From: Terebella lapidaria
Taxonomy: Eukaryota > Annelida > Polychaeta > Terebellida > Terebellidae
Direction: 5' to 3'
Assembly (NCBI GenBank): GCA_949152475.1
Contig: OX424555.1
Coordinates: 94,645,515-94,709,514 of the forward strand
Length of the DNA stretch: 64,000 nt
Of this stretch, positions 1-13,700 are shown in pieces. Numbering within the stretch: position 1 is the first letter of the stretch; each line of letters starts with the position of its first letter. The position numbers and the translations under genes are program-made. The notes below the pieces were generated by a model. That model made no database searches, was not told the DNA's origin, and worked only from the letters and a program-made list of their open reading frames with translations.

Positions 1-507
1 TTTACAACAAACATCTTTCAGTTCAGCACTGCTCAGAAGTTTTGTTGATCAAAGAATGGAAACGATATGTTCTAAAACCCGAGTACAAACAATTAAACAC
101 ATCAAAGAACAGTTACACTGGTTAGTGTCCAATTCTGAAAGTTTGTTTTGGATTTTGTAACGCTGTGAATATTCGGGATCAGGTTGTCCTGTCCTAGCAA
201 AGCAACAACATTCAATGCAGTGATCACACAACGAGTGATAGGGCTTATTGAAAAAGTTTTCAATTATAATCCAAAAAGTTCATCTCTGTGTAGAAAGAAG
301 TATGTCATTCTGATCCTGAATATCCCCAATTAATGTTGGGGCCCTCACTGTTCTGCCAAAATAACAATCAACTAAGTATGTATTGTACTAAACTGACCAA
401 AAAAATATGGACTTGAGAGACAGAATGCTCATTCTGAATTGTACGGTTATGATGATATTTTTTAGGTACTCATGGCAATCATTATTGCAATACTTGTACA
501 ATGTATT

Positions 508-543
508 CAGAAATACATAGCGATAGTCTCATTATGTATTTCT
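508..543. repeat. short palindromic repeat, AGAAATACATA type
   Basis: This begins CAGAAATACATA and ends TATGTATTTCT, giving an imperfect inverted repeat with a short centre. It is a diverged copy of the 44-bp palindrome that can be read at 18667-18679 plus 19769-19802, and a shorter copy lies at 5227-5255. It looks like a small dispersed fold-back repeat with no coding content. Confidence 0.6.
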
Positions 544-2640
544 AATGTATTGCAGGCAACTTTGTGGATCTGTATGTACTATTGCAAGGCCTTCACTTTT
601 TGTGGACATTCAATTTGCCATGTACATTAACACAAATTCACAGACAATTCTTTTCGAACGTATTTCCAGGTAGCAAGGGCAGAATGTCCACAAAATATCG
701 AGGGCTTTACAAAATTGTGCATGGTCCTATTATTGTGTTTGTTGTAGACCTACAAACTACAGGTGTACATGCTCTCTTACCTCAAGATCTACGTACCGTT
801 TTTAAGATTAGATGCATATTGTTAGTAACCCACTGCATCTGTGCTTTAAAAAGACATCCTTCCATGGATCGGAGGTCAAGGTCACACACACCAATCCAAG
901 GTCAAGGTCACACAGCACACAGTGGTGGGGAGCACTCAGCCAGCTGCTTTACCTTTTTTATGAATCTTTTTCCACATGGCATTCATCAAATACATGCAAA
1001 GTTGATGAAATCCCTTCGCATTATTATATCACAAGTCTTGTAATTGTGTCACATATTATTACCAGTGTTAAGCATGACATTTAGCTTGTACATACTACTG
1101 CAGCTTACCTCTTCTCAGCTTACCAACTCGTGTCCAACTGGTACCAAATGATTTGTGTACGAGTGCCGACTGAGTAGTGAATCATCCCAAACAAACTTAC
1201 CTAGGGAACAACAAAAACAGTACATTGCAATACATGAACATTAACAATTCCTGAGAACATGGAACATTTTATTATCTTCTTCTTTCTTGTAATGAAATAC
1301 CAATTTTGGAAAATAATACATACCGGTACCCCGGGTATACAAAAGGACATGTACAAACAATTCCATTACCTTTTATAATTTATATTGTATGTGAAGTTCA
1401 GACTTGTGCCTGACATTATTCTGTAGCTGTATACATGGTAAATATGAAAATATGAAAATCAGTTGGGAGGTTTTCAGTATTTTCACCTTCTGGCTTCTTA
1501 CAAATCTTTATGAGAAGTGTCCTAAACTTGTGTACTAATACCACACACACACCAGTATGTGTAGTAAGACTGAGAAAAGCTTTTTATCTACATATCTACA
1601 TCAACATGATGAAGTCCTTTGCAATTAAAAGGTCTGACATGGAAGTCATACTGTATTATCTATGATCATCCTCACAAAAATCTACCCAATATGTTCGTCT
1701 GGATTTTGGCAAAACGCACCTCAAAAATACATGAAGGGTAGCATAAATAAACATAAAAGTAAGCAAAGTACAGACAGTGCTACTCAGCAATCCTAGATAC
1801 TGGGCCACAGGAAAACATAATATCAATGCTGCCCTTACATTAGAAATATAGAAAATGACAAAAGTTTTACGTTTTAAGAACGATAAGTTAGAGAGTCAAG
1901 AGGATTAGTCATGTTGGAGAGTAGAATGAATACCCGGTATAACATTTATCATTTAATTTTATTGAATACCATCTGCACACTGGTTGTTGTTGCTAGTTTC
2001 TCATATAGCAAACTGGACAGGCCCGAAAGTATTTTTTTGAAATGATGTCATGAACCAGTGGCTCATCATTTCCATCCACATGTGCAGACATGATCACCCA
2101 CAAATACCCAGATACCCTAGTGTTGAGCCCAGTCTTGGGCTGGATGTCCCACACGCGACCCAGCTCTCATTTACAGCCTTGGAGGTAGACCGACCAGGAC
2201 AAACTTGCCATGCAGCATGATTTAGAAGCAACAACCGGCAACCAAGACCACCAAACGCTCCCTTGTCAAACACATAGCCTCAAATGATGGACTGTGGCGG
2301 TTCTCATTTTTTCGTCTCTTTCTGTTCCATACATAATCTACGCAGTCCAGCTTGTACAGCCATGATACGCAGGATGAACTGAAAACTCTTTGGCAATGTG
2401 TTGACCTTTATAACATAGATACACATATTGGTTTGCTATTATTACCCTGAGCTAATTCCATGGAGAATTAATCAGGCCATGCTATATACATGTGAATCAA
2501 GAATATATATAGATAAAATATATTTGAAATATATGTATATATAACCATCATCATAATAAACATTTCTGATTCAAGTACATTTACTAATAAATGTCAAAAT
2601 GTATATGACCTGCCGGAGAAAAGATAATGATCTCTTGACT

Positions 2641-2662
2641 TATATATATATATATATATATA
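2641..2662. repeat. (TA)n microsatellite
   Basis: A run of TA dinucleotides about 22 bp long lies in AT-rich DNA. No function is suggested. Confidence 0.9.
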
Positions 2663-5226
2663 TACTACATTAATATAACAATCAGCAGCAGTATTCAGCA
2701 TCAAATCTCTGCAATATGGCTTCTGAAATTCTAAGGAGCTTCTTTTTCATCATGCAGTCCAACATATTTTGTTTGTGGAACAAAAAAAGTCAAAACAACC
2801 TTCAAAGGTAGAAATTAGTTTACATTAGGCAGGCCTTCAAAAGATGGCATTCCATAATTCTGTATATATTATTTATTTTTTAAAGGGAGCAGACCAGTCT
2901 GTGAAGGCGGAAGGGGTGGAAGATATGACATTTTGTGCTGTGTGTTTGACAGGGAGTGTAATGAACCATAGTCTGAAGCTAGAGGCTAGGTAAGCAGCAA
3001 GTTCACAGGAGGATACATACTCTAAACAGCCTCCTCTGTGTGCTAACAGCACAGCTTACACCCGTTTGATCCTTCTGTTATCATCAAAACTTAATTATGT
3101 TTTTTTTATTTTGCCATTCATAATCATTTTGATCCAATCTAGGCCAATCAAATGTTATTCTGACCAATAGGCCAATCGACTGTTATTCCGAAGCATAAAA
3201 ATGATAAATGTTTTTCTTTTTTTTTTGATAATTCAGCTACTACAAAAAATTCCACACAAAACATAGGGTATACTCTAAACCCTGAAATATTAGCGTCCGT
3301 TTAAATCATTCAGGTATGAATGTAATATATATTAAACAACACTTTTGTTATTTATAATGTATACATGATAAACAAGTGCATAAAATATAGAGATATAACA
3401 CTATAAAATCTCCCATACCAAAGGATTGTGGTCAGGAGCAAGCTGAACAGAGGATTTCCCTCGTATCCATGGTTCTGTCCTCAAGTTTCATGAAATAATA
3501 TACCCCAGTAACCCCACCAATAAGACCATCTATCTTTTAACCCCTACCTGATCTGCTCACTCAATACCATCTTTCTGCTCAAACTCACTTCTCACACAGG
3601 ACAATGACAGGGTATCATAATGTACCGTTATGATGACTGTTATCATAATGCATACAGGAAACACCTCTGAACAACTCCAGACTGACTCTGCCAGTCGAGA
3701 AACCAGATCTCTGATCACAATACAATACTTTCTTTCACCAGGTGGTAGCAGCAACTGGACATCTATGATGCCATTCACCAGGTGGCAGCACAAGCTCACC
3801 TGGTGAGGGGATCTCTGAGACATCATCCTCTTCAGAAGTGGAGGACAGGCGGACAGCACTACACCTACGTCGTCTGTGGTACTCACAGAGTCGCCAGTCA
3901 CCATGCCTACTTGACGCACGACTCCACTTCCGTCTGCCACTGACATTAAACTCCGTCCAATTGAGTTTCCATGACGACCAACTGCAGTCGTTTATATTAA
4001 GCTGTTGGATGCGCCAGGAAAATGTCTTGCCACATGCAGCCATCACGTCGATAGGCCAAGGCTTTTTTTTTATAAATTTGGCATGACTAATACATATAAT
4101 TCATTAATGAATAGCTGCATATAGATGTAAAGTCCCTTTCCAGGCAAAAATCCCATCTTGAATCAATTTGTCACAAGATCTGGTCCACATCGCCCACACT
4201 GATTATGTCTGTTGCATATATTCCCTTGTCAGATTTCTCATCTCGTGCCCGAGTCTGTCCCAAGTTCTCGGCTTACTAACCATTCTAACCAGGAAGCAAA
4301 CAAAACCACTGCAACATTATTATGAAGTGGAGGAAATGCTGTAATGACTAATTCCAGTCAGCATTGTTGATATGTTATATACTCATCCATCACATTTTTA
4401 GTGATTGATATACATCAACAGTTCACTCACTATTTAAACACAACGTCACAGTCATAATCCAGATTATTATGTTATGTCTTCCCAGTGAACTGTATTTATA
4501 ATCAAGTACAGTACAGTACCGAATGTTGTCTACTGATAAATGATACTAGTATATCCTGGTCACATGACTACTGTCACATGATTGATACAATAATCCTACT
4601 AGCCTATTTCTATAGTCGGATGTTGCAGCAATTATTCTATCATTGACCACAGTGATCTGTCTGTCAAAATGATTGGCTGTAGTAGACTAACATAACTCGA
4701 CCAGGGAACAACATGAGTTGCAATCATTTGTACAGGCTACCAACTAATGTCACTATCATATAAATAAATACCGTCCGGTGTTGTTGATTGTTTTGAAGAT
4801 GACTTAAAATATGATCTTTTTGCTTCCTATCTATTTTGTATTGATTTTCTGCATAACATGTCAAGTACAAGTGACATGACGATTCATGAACAGTTATATG
4901 ATCTAAGTCATAGTGATAATTACTTTGGAGCTGCACTCTGGAGCTTCTACAAATGTTGCCATGGATCAACTGTCTCAATTGTCATGAACCATTTAAATAC
5001 AGTACCGGCCTCAGTGCAATGTACAATTCACTAGAGCAGAATGAATGCAAACAAGGGAGATAACTGTCTACATAATCTAAGATGAGCTCTATAATTTTGA
5101 CACCAATTTTGACACCAAGATTCACATCTACATGTAGCCAAGAATGATTCGACTTCAAAGAAGGAAGATATAGGAAGATATAACATAGATTCCACAATAT
5201 TCAACTGGATACATCATGTACACTAT

Positions 5227-5255
5227 CAGAAATACGTCTCTCGTTATGTATTTCT
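5227..5255. repeat. short palindromic repeat, AGAAATACATA type (partial copy)
   Basis: This begins CAGAAATAC and ends TTATGTATTTCT around a GTCTCTC centre. It is a shortened copy of the same fold-back repeat found at 508-543 and around 18.67/19.80 kb. Confidence 0.55.
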
Positions 5256-7324
5256 AACACTATGTAGAAACGACTATCAAGACTCTCTAACAATCTCCGT
5301 GTTGCTGACGATCAAGATGCTAGGAAGCCACAGACTGGGAGCAATCAAGTGTGTGATCATATTTCACTGGGAGCTCGCAGGAACCCTGTTGCTAGGGTAT
5401 CCTGCCCCAGCCGTGCACACCTGATGTGCCGTACACATGGTACAGCATGTGTACCATCACACACCCAGGGTACTCCTTGCACAGTTCAAGTATGATTCAA
5501 CAATTCAGCACTATAATGCCAGAATACATAGTGTTTCTACCATAATCGTAATTCCGTTGCAATGGACCATTACAATTCATTTTCATCACACCGTATCATG
5601 TTTGTAGGTTACTAAGATCTCCTACCTAACACCTAACAAACTTTCTTGTGTCAACTGTACAGACGATACTGACCTCAAACCGTGTTCGATTATCTTGAAG
5701 GTCAGTACATGTCATCACTCCTAATGCAATCCAGTTTGGCCATGTCAGTTATGGAACCAATGCCTCACCAGTAGTGTACTCACACACATAATATCTTACT
5801 GTAGTACTGCACATGTACATGCTAACTTGCATACATATTAAATCTTGTCTTTTTAAATCATGCTACTTGCTTGTGTGATCACTTCCTACTTGGTGTGATT
5901 GATGATTGAGACTCACAATCCCCCCCCCCCCACCCCTCGATGCCTGTTTTAGTGTTTAACGAAGTGAACATTTCAGGTTGTTACAGTGTTACTGAGTAAC
6001 TACAAGTAAATGTATGATACATAACAAATAGTTGCATTTCCAATATCCATTCTTAAAGTAACTTGTGTGTCTCGTTACACTTGATCTACGTATACTTTGG
6101 ACAGAAAGCACTCGACGTTTCACCCTCAAAGCCGTCTATAATAATCCTTCCTCCAGCATGTTAATGCATGCAAATTGCATTTTTTGAATGAGGAAACTAA
6201 TTAACTAAACACGTTATGATACTTTGAGTGGTAAATATAGGAAGTACAAGATATATGGGATTATAAAGTTTGCAGTTTGTATTATTTTATTATGTTCATA
6301 CGGAAATGATTAAAATATGAAGAGAAATGTAAACTGTAGAGCGCGCAAAAAAAATGCATCAATAGTGAATGCGGCATATTAGTTCGCGGGTTCTTACCAT
6401 GAAAAGGTAACCACTAGTACATGTACCGTATATATACAAAATTTGTATATCAATTGTTTCCATAATGCATGATTGCTTACTCATCAAAATTTATTTAATA
6501 AGAATACAACCAGGGGTATATCCTACCCATGGCTATATCCAACATGTATGAATAGTGAATCAGAGGCAGCAGTGATCATGATTCTGTAAAGAAATCACAC
6601 AAACATTTAAATCTTATAAATACCAGTAATGTGACATTATGAAAGTATAATTTTAGTAAATTGCCATCCTGACTCAGAACTTATTCGGTTTTCTCAAATG
6701 GTGCAACCTGGACACACATGCTAAAAATGTCTCTCGTAAAAATGTTAATAGACGGGAGACGCAGCAATGACAAATGGCCACAGGATTTGTTACATAATCC
6801 GGAATTGTAATTCCAGAATTGTAATATTAATTCAATTGTACAAATGTAACAAGAAATGCATTGTTTTTAATAGAAGAGCTGTGTCTAATATAAGGCTTTC
6901 GACATTGGCGCGCATAAAAATATGCGAAACACAGACATTTTTGGGAGATGATATGATATGCATACAGTGTTTAATATGTGTTAAATTGAAATTAAATCAG
7001 AACATTAAGAACAGACTGCAGGTAAACAAACTAAGCTCTAGTGAGCTGCTTTCTCATTCATTTATAATGTAAACACAAAGGTAACGATTCTGGAAGACTA
7101 CGCAATCCTTCTTCCCGATACTTTCTTAGCAGAGATATATATATTTACCCATGGATGATGAACCGAGACACGGTTCTACGAATAATATCACAGAAATTAT
7201 ACCAACTGATGACCATAGGTATCACTTTAGAATACGTCCGCAAACCAAAGCTTCAAAAAGATGCATTGCATACAGCATACAGCACTTGAGAAATACAATG
7301 TTATACACCGTAAGTTATAATATA

Positions 7325-7917
7325 CCGTATATGCCCTAATAGACGCGCCGGGCGCGTTGCAAAAGTGAAGGGGGTGCGTCTATTATGTTACGATATACCT
7401 GAAATTCATACGTCAGCCTTGTGACCATAATCATCTACTGACATCATAATTCAAACATGCACTGCAAAATCGCTTCCTGTTGGGGTTCTGCCAGGCAATG
7501 CACTGGTACATTATGATGCCAGTAGATATATTTAGGGCTGCGCAGTGCGCATGCGTGTGCCGGAAATCAAGTGATTTGGTTACAGTGCCATCATGGAGAA
7601 ACCCAAAATATCTTACGATTTTTCTTTCAAACTAATAGTGGTTAACTATGCAAAAACGCATAGCAAAAACAGCAAAAGAGTTTTAAATTGGATAGGCGGC
7701 GTGTACAACAATGGTGCAGGGATGATACCGTATATATGTGCAGACTCGAAGCCTTTGTAACGATCGACATTTGTGTGCATTATGATATATTTGCCGACTC
7801 GAAGCCTTTGTAACTATCAACTTTCAAATATTGTTTTTGTTTATTGTTTATTTTTGTCAGAAAAAGAGGGGGGGGGCGTGTTTATTAGGACCAGTGCGTC
7901 TATTAGGGCATATACGG
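7325..7917. mobile_element. pogo/Tc1-mariner-like non-autonomous DNA transposon
   Basis: The ends are exact inverted repeats of at least 22 bp, starting CCGTATATGCCCTAATAGAC on the left and its reverse complement on the right. Both ends are flanked by TA, the target duplication of the Tc1/mariner/pogo superfamily. The interior (593 bp total) holds a short frame resembling the start of a pogo-type DNA-binding domain (separate entry), and the 3' part contains a duplicated motif, GACTCGAAGCCTTTGTAAC, at about 7743 and 7798. The element is too short to encode a complete transposase and probably moves, or moved, in trans. Confidence 0.8.
7593..7760 (+). pseudogene. N-terminal remnant of a pogo-like transposase
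   Basis: An ATG at 7593 opens a 55-codon frame that begins MEKPKISYDFSFKLIVVNYA. The 'YD-FK--VV-YA' pattern is the usual start of the helix-turn-helix domain in pogo/jerky-type transposases. The frame then runs into unrelated residues and stops, so it is an internally deleted remnant inside the TA-flanked element at 7325-7917. No catalytic DDE residues are present. The family assignment rests on about 25 residues and is tentative. It may be no more than the start-codon region retained because it lies near the 5' end of the parent element. Confidence 0.5.
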
Positions 7918-8144
7918 TAAGTGGATCTATTTTGTTTGCAAATTCATCATTTTGCTACCTTTTTATTTACCTTTTTCAAGAAAGCTGGCACACTTCATAT
8001 TCGTGATTTTACCTGCAGTCCATCCTTAAACTAGATATGATGTTTGAAACAACATAAGACTTTGCTATAAAGAAATAAGACCAGTTTTAAATAAAAAAAG
8101 TGAAGAACACGCATTACACAGCATTTTTTTTACTGCAAAAGGAG

Positions 8145-8499
8145 CACATGTACAATTTAGTGGGCAATCGTGTGTCTCTATGATAATCAATGACAAATGT
8201 CAATGATGAGTTAATCAGTGGCACAAAATGATAAACACGGACAAGAAGAACATCTAGTTTGTAATAAAGAACACCTTTCTATCATAACCAATTGTCATTC
8301 CGGATCCTAAGTATGGGTAATTAGTTGGAAATGAAATTGCCCACATTATTGTACATCCTAGCCAAAAAGGATAACCACAGATAAAAAGAAGAAATGGTGT
8401 GTCATAGTAAACATTTTTCTGTCATAACCAATTGTCATTCCGGATCTTTTAACTATGAAATCAGCTGGAAATTAAATTGCCCACTAAATTGAACATGTG
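8145..8499. mobile_element. MITE with 23-bp inverted ends and an internal copy of one end
   Basis: The left end reads CACATGTACAATTTAGTGGG and the right end is its near-exact reverse complement. A third copy of the end (TTGCCCACATTATTGTACAT) lies inside near 8338-8358, because a segment of about 125 bp containing CATAACCAATTGTCATTCCG is present twice (near 8281 and 8421). It therefore looks like a miniature element whose right half was tandemly duplicated. No coding frame and no clear target duplication were seen. Confidence 0.65.
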
Positions 8500-9689
8500 A
8501 CCCGAAATGTTCTATGACAGCTGACAACAAGTGTCAACAACATTCCATATTAAGCACCACCGGAACATTGAAAAATTTTACTACTTTCTGCAGTTTATTT
8601 GCCGCGATTTTATCATTTGGTCAATGGTGAATCATCATCATGCTCAATCAGTCAGATCATAATTCATAATACACAACACAAGTTACATGGACAACATCAT
8701 GGAAAGTCTAATTTTAGACCATCGTCATTGATGTTTGTGAAACCGGTGTTCCCAATAAATTGCATTCATCGGTTGAATACACATGGGACAATAAGCATGC
8801 AAAGTCAACTGTTTACCTTGAAATAACAGTGATTTGTTTCAAATACACTTGGAACTTTTCGTCTTCAGTCGTTTCCTCCCAAAGACGGCCATTGGTAGAC
8901 TCCCGGATGAAAGATCCAATCTGACGTCATTCGAAGATTTGCTTCTAGTGGAATAAGACATATATTCTTATATTAGAAGCAGTCTACAACTCAAATGGTA
9001 TTATCATCACATATTTTGATTTAAAATTAAATAATTACGGTTTTTGAAAATAGTGAAAGTAGTAAAATATGCGGTATTTGGAGTTATTCGCCAGGTGGCA
9101 GCATCGGCACAAACTACTCAAAGAAGGATTTCAATTTGACAACTCACTTTTACGACTTTTTAGTTTACGAGGAGCGGTCCGAAACACTGGATCCAGAACA
9201 GTGGATTTTTTTTAATGAAAATACAAACGTATTTATTGCACAATGGTAAATTATCCGACAATATCATCAATCATTGAGTTAAATGTTCCCCTTTAGGCTA
9301 TACTATGATTCCGGCCCATGATAACTATACTTAGGCCTAGCCTACAGTAATACACAGGCTACACCATCAGTAGATCTACACACTCGGTGTCAGTCATGAC
9401 AGTGTCTACACTGAACACTCACCTGCTCACTGCCACTCAGGCTGAGCGATGCGGCTTCGCGTCGCTCAGGCTGACTGCACGTTTGGGCCACACTTCTCAC
9501 TCTGTTGATTCTCCTTGTTCGATTGGCTTCGTAATGTCATTCCAGAATTAACCGAATGGTTTTCTTCTATTCAGTATTTTCAGCGGAATGAGTAGAATTG
9601 CAATTCTGGAATTAGCAAAATAGTTCTAGAATATGCGGTTCTGTTCGATTTCTCGATGATTGTGGTTGAACTGCGCATGCGTATCCATC
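8500..9689. other. upstream of PDPK1, no exon recognised
   Basis: I see no recognisable coding exon. An imperfect inverted repeat lies near 9427-9475. The missing 5' exon or promoter of PDPK1 could be in this stretch, but no sequence signal fixes it. Confidence 0.4.
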
Positions 9690-10040
9690 GGGTGTCGGTT
9701 GTTCAGTGGTAGAGCGCTCACCTCACAAACGAGTGGTCCCAGGTCTCGCTCTCTGGCGAATTTAGCACCTGATATGTTGTCCTTCTGCCCGGAGAGGACA
9801 TTAAACTTAGTGCTGGGTGAAGATTTTGGTTGCTGCACCGGGATTCTCAGCGGTGGTGATGGGGAAGCTGATAGATGTACCCTGATCTGCTTCAGGCCGC
9901 TATAGAAATTCTGACAATGCAGTAGACACACCACACAACACAGGACCCCACCGGAAATAAGTGCTTGCACTTTCGTGGGTTATCCTAACTTCCTAAGTGC
10001 TCACCCCCTGAATAAATCCAAACCAAACCAAACCAAACCA
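9690..10040 (+). mobile_element. tRNA-derived SINE
   Basis: The head contains an A-box-like GGTTGTTCAGTGGTAGAGCG and, about 35 bp later, a B-box-like GGTCCCAGGTCTCG, the spacing of a Pol III tRNA promoter. The anticodon position reads CAC within CCTCACAAA, so a tRNA-Val-like ancestor is possible. A 250-bp unrelated body follows, and the element ends in an (AACCA)n tail near 10015-10040. Head, body and simple tail together are the classical SINE layout. It lies upstream of the first PDPK1 exon found. Confidence 0.8.
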
Positions 10041-10763
10041 TCCATTCAAGAATGTAATATTCAGAGTACCCAATAGCACCAAACGAACAGAGCACAACCC
10101 CACTGGTCTGACTTAGCCGAACAGTTTTCAGAATACATAGACAGAATCACAGATCAGACAGGCTGGTCATGTGCATGTCAAGACAGTATTGACTAGCCTC
10201 ATTTCTAGAAAGTGACAATGCCCACTTTATCCTACATGTGCTCAGATATGTGTTATAATATGGTGTGCCTTATTGAGTGCATTATGATTTGGCTATGTAA
10301 CATGACAATCATAAATTGGCCAGTCTATTTTACATGATGTGTTCTCTGTTCACTGTTGTCAGCAATCAGGTTGTTGACAGTGGTGCTATAACTATAAAGC
10401 TAAACCTTTAGACATCGCCTAGATGGCTTCACTTTTATGATGTCTGAAAACTTATCATCAATGAATATTGATTGTAGTGTTCTACTGAGCGCTTGGTGGA
10501 CATTTTCAAATTATTGAGCCCTCAAGCTAGAATCTGAATGATCGATTATTTCTACTAATTTATCATTCATTAATTGTGCAAAAAAATCGTGATATTCACA
10601 CCATAATCCACTTCAATAAAACACAAAACAAACACAAAACTAATTACACCAGCTCGTCATTATAGGTGAGGTAGGTCTGTATTTGCATATAAATGCAAGA
10701 TCACAACTGTACTGAAAAATGTTTTCGTGATCCATTCAATAATTTCTTGTTGTGTATCTTCAG
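10041..10763. other. intron of PDPK1 or upstream flank
   Basis: Nothing recognisable lies here. The 3' end carries a good splice acceptor (TTGTGTATCTTCAG) immediately before the first PDPK1 exon seen at 10764, so at least the right-hand part is intron and a coding exon must exist further 5'. Confidence 0.5.
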
Positions 10764-13700
10764 AGTGCTAGTTCGAAGCCACCAGATTCCAAACCAGATG
10801 CTCCACTCAAGAAAAAACCGAGTCCTCAAGATTTTATCTTTGGTAAACTCATAGGAGAAGGTTCATTCTCCTCGGTGAGCCACAATTTATGATTTTTCTG
10901 TTCCACTTAATGGCTATTTTTTGCAGATTGGTCCTATACATTCATTTACCAAGATTATTTTGTCTCCATTTTAGAGTGTTAACTCTTTCTCAATGTTTGC
11001 AGGTTTTCCTTGCAAAAGAAGTCAACAGCGGCAATGAATATGCAAGTAAGGAATATTTATCAGTATTGTCAAGGCCAAAAAAATTTAATATAATGCAATA
11101 TATTCTGGTATTTTTTTGTCTTTGTGTACTTGATGTTACATTACATGTACCTATTCCGATCTCTGTTCCAGTCAAAGTTCTGGAAAAGAGTCACATCACA
11201 CGGGAGAAAAAAGTGGAGTATGTTCGACGAGAGAGAGACGTCTTTGCGATGATACAGAAACATCCGTTCTTCGTTCATTTGTACTGCACCTTTCAGGATG
11301 AAGAGCGATTGTGTATCCTTGGTATTAATCATAATCGGCCAAATGAGATTGGATTTGGATATTTGTGGTTGTACATTGGCACATAAATTAAAATGTAAAG
11401 ATGTTCACGATTCTTAACTTGTATCAGATTTTGTCTTGAGCTATGCCAGACGAGGGGAACTACTTGATTATATCAAAAAGTTAGGCTGCTTTGATGAAAA
11501 ATGCACACGTTTCTATGCAGCAGAAATTATAGTAGCTCTAGAGCATCTCCGGAAACTTGGCATCATTCACAGGTGGGGTATTTCTGCATTTATAGTCACT
11601 GATTTAATGAGTCATGCTACAAATATATGGCACTTTTCAAAGAGTGTTTGTAAGTACATGTGTATGCATTTATCATGGTGATCAAACAAGCACTTTAAAA
11701 TTAAAATGCGCTTAATATCTATATTTATGTCCACACTTTGACCTCTATAATAAACACTTTTGGGTAATCTTACCTGGCTTTCAAATAAGAGGGAAATTAA
11801 TGCCAATAAAAAAATTATTGGCACATTCTCTTAAACTGGTCGTTCTATGCCCCTCAGACTCGGTCGTTCATAAGGGTTTCTTGACGAAACCTGAGCGAGT
11901 CAGTGGTCACTGAGAAATCTTTCCTGACGAAACTGTTCCCCCAGAACCGCCATTACGTTTGTCCCTGCTTTGTTGGAAGGACAAGCTTCTTACTCCTTGG
12001 CTTTCAATTGGAGTTTTCTCATCACTTTCTCGGATCTTTGGATCTCAGGATTATTTTACTGCTTTATTGTACTGTTTACAGTAGTTTAGAGTAGTGTAGT
12101 TTAGTGTTTTTGGGAGGAACTGGTAAATCCTCTTAGGTTACTGTTTCTTCCCCTATTATCGCCCATCGCACATTGGTTTGTGCTCTCTTTCCAGATGAAG
12201 TGCGCTGGGTGCCAGCAGTTTCTCCCCAAGTGGGAACTACATCATAATTGCTGGATGTGTAGAGAGTTGTGCCGACCTACTGCCTGTTGCGGGATGTGCG
12301 CTTCGTGGGGAGTAGACGATTGGTCAGATTATCTCAACGGTCTGCGCCAGGTGCAACTAGAACGGTTGGCTAAACCTATCCCCCCTCTCAGTCCCTCAGC
12401 TACTTCTAGTAAAAAGTCGAGGTACAAGCAGAGCGCGCAGAGGCGCGAGGAGCAGGATTTACGTCTACTACGTACCATCTCTGCTGTAAGTTTAGACATG
12501 TTTTTGTCTTTCAGCTTGCCGTTTTCGCGGTTCCCGGGACCCGGTTTGCCGGTTCCCGGGAACCAGGGTTGTACTGTTAGTACCGTGAGTTTTTTACATC
12601 AGCCACCGGGTTTGATGTCGTCTTCCTTTAGCCCTGTTCCGCCATTGGTTTCCAAGGTCTCACGCTGCAACATGCCTCTGATTCCTCGGTTTCCGGCTTT
12701 GAGCTCCGTTCGGATGCGGCTCCCGGGGTCCTTTAACCGGGAGTTCAACTCTGTTAACGTCTCAAATTGTGAACAGCTGCCTTCCGATGCCACAGGCTCC
12801 GAGGACCCTGTGGATCGTGCAGGTGGCACGGGTATGGGCTTTTCGGCTCCTGGGTTTCCGTCAGCCTTTTCCTTTGGGGTTCTGACGGTTCCCGGGAACC
12901 GTGGGCCGGTTTCCGGGAACCAATTGTCGGTTCCCGGGACCCGTTTTCCGGTTCCCGGGAGCCCTCCAGTGCTTGCTGGAACCCGGGATTCGCAGCCCGT
13001 ACGGAGTTCAAAGTTGGGAGTGGGATCAGGGCCACGCTATCCTTTATCTCCTACTGTTATTGTGAAACAACCGTTTCCTGGTGGCTTGTCAAAAACTGAC
13101 GGCACTTCTTCAGAATCTGTTTCATGGAAGAAGTCTGTTTCATTTTCCTTAACGCCTACCTTTTTTCCGCAGGTTGCGGAGGATTTTGAGCAGGGCGAAG
13201 TCCCGGCGGACCCCGGCCTCATTTTTGACTCCTTGCCTACGTCTTCGAGTGCGGGTTCGGTTGCTCCGACGATTTCCAAGCCTCCGCCGTTGCCTACGGT
13301 TTCCAAGCCTCCGCCGGCACCAGTCTCTAAGCCTTCTCCGGCTTCCACAGTGTACCATTCTGTAGCTGAATCCCCACCTTCGTATATCTCTAAGGAGGAG
13401 TTCAGGACGGAGATGGCTACTATGCGGGAGGACTTCTTGGGCAGGCTGGAGAGCCTTTTGTCACGGCCTCCTAGGGTCCCAGAGGTTCAGCGTTGTCAGC
13501 CGCCAGCTTTTGCTACGTCTTCTCCTTCGGAGGGTTCTGAGGTGGTTCCCGTTTCGGTGCAGCAGGATGGCATTGTTCCTTTACAGGGACCTCAGCCGAG
13601 CACTTCTCGTTTACTGGTACCTAAGCGCCAGCGCGAGGAAGACTCGCAGTCGGCGGATGAGGAGGATCCTACTAATCCCTTCAAGCGCCCATGGGCCGAC

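Larger units (their letters stand above)
1..7324. other. AT-rich intergenic or upstream DNA, no gene recognised
   Basis: No open frame in this stretch matches a protein family I know, and no chain of spliced exons could be assembled. The N-terminal coding exon and promoter of PDPK1 may lie here or left of the window, but I could not place them. Visible items are short palindromic repeats (listed separately), a TA microsatellite near 2.64 kb, a C tract near 5.92 kb and two AAGGTCAAGGTCA motifs near 0.88-0.91 kb. Confidence 0.5.

Noticed and set aside
49-231. Cysteine-rich minus-strand frame at the left edge
   Set aside because: The frame is only 60 codons, with no recognisable domain or splice pattern. 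It could be an exon of a gene beyond the window but cannot be supported.
3557-4086. Possible coding exon with overlapping frames on both strands near 3.56-4.09 kb
   Set aside because: GC content and frame length are a little raised, but no protein family, start context or matching splice partner could be seen. It is left unannotated.
9693-9765. A functional tRNA-Val gene
   Set aside because: The A and B boxes are present, but the acceptor stem does not pair and the sequence continues into a SINE body with a simple tail.
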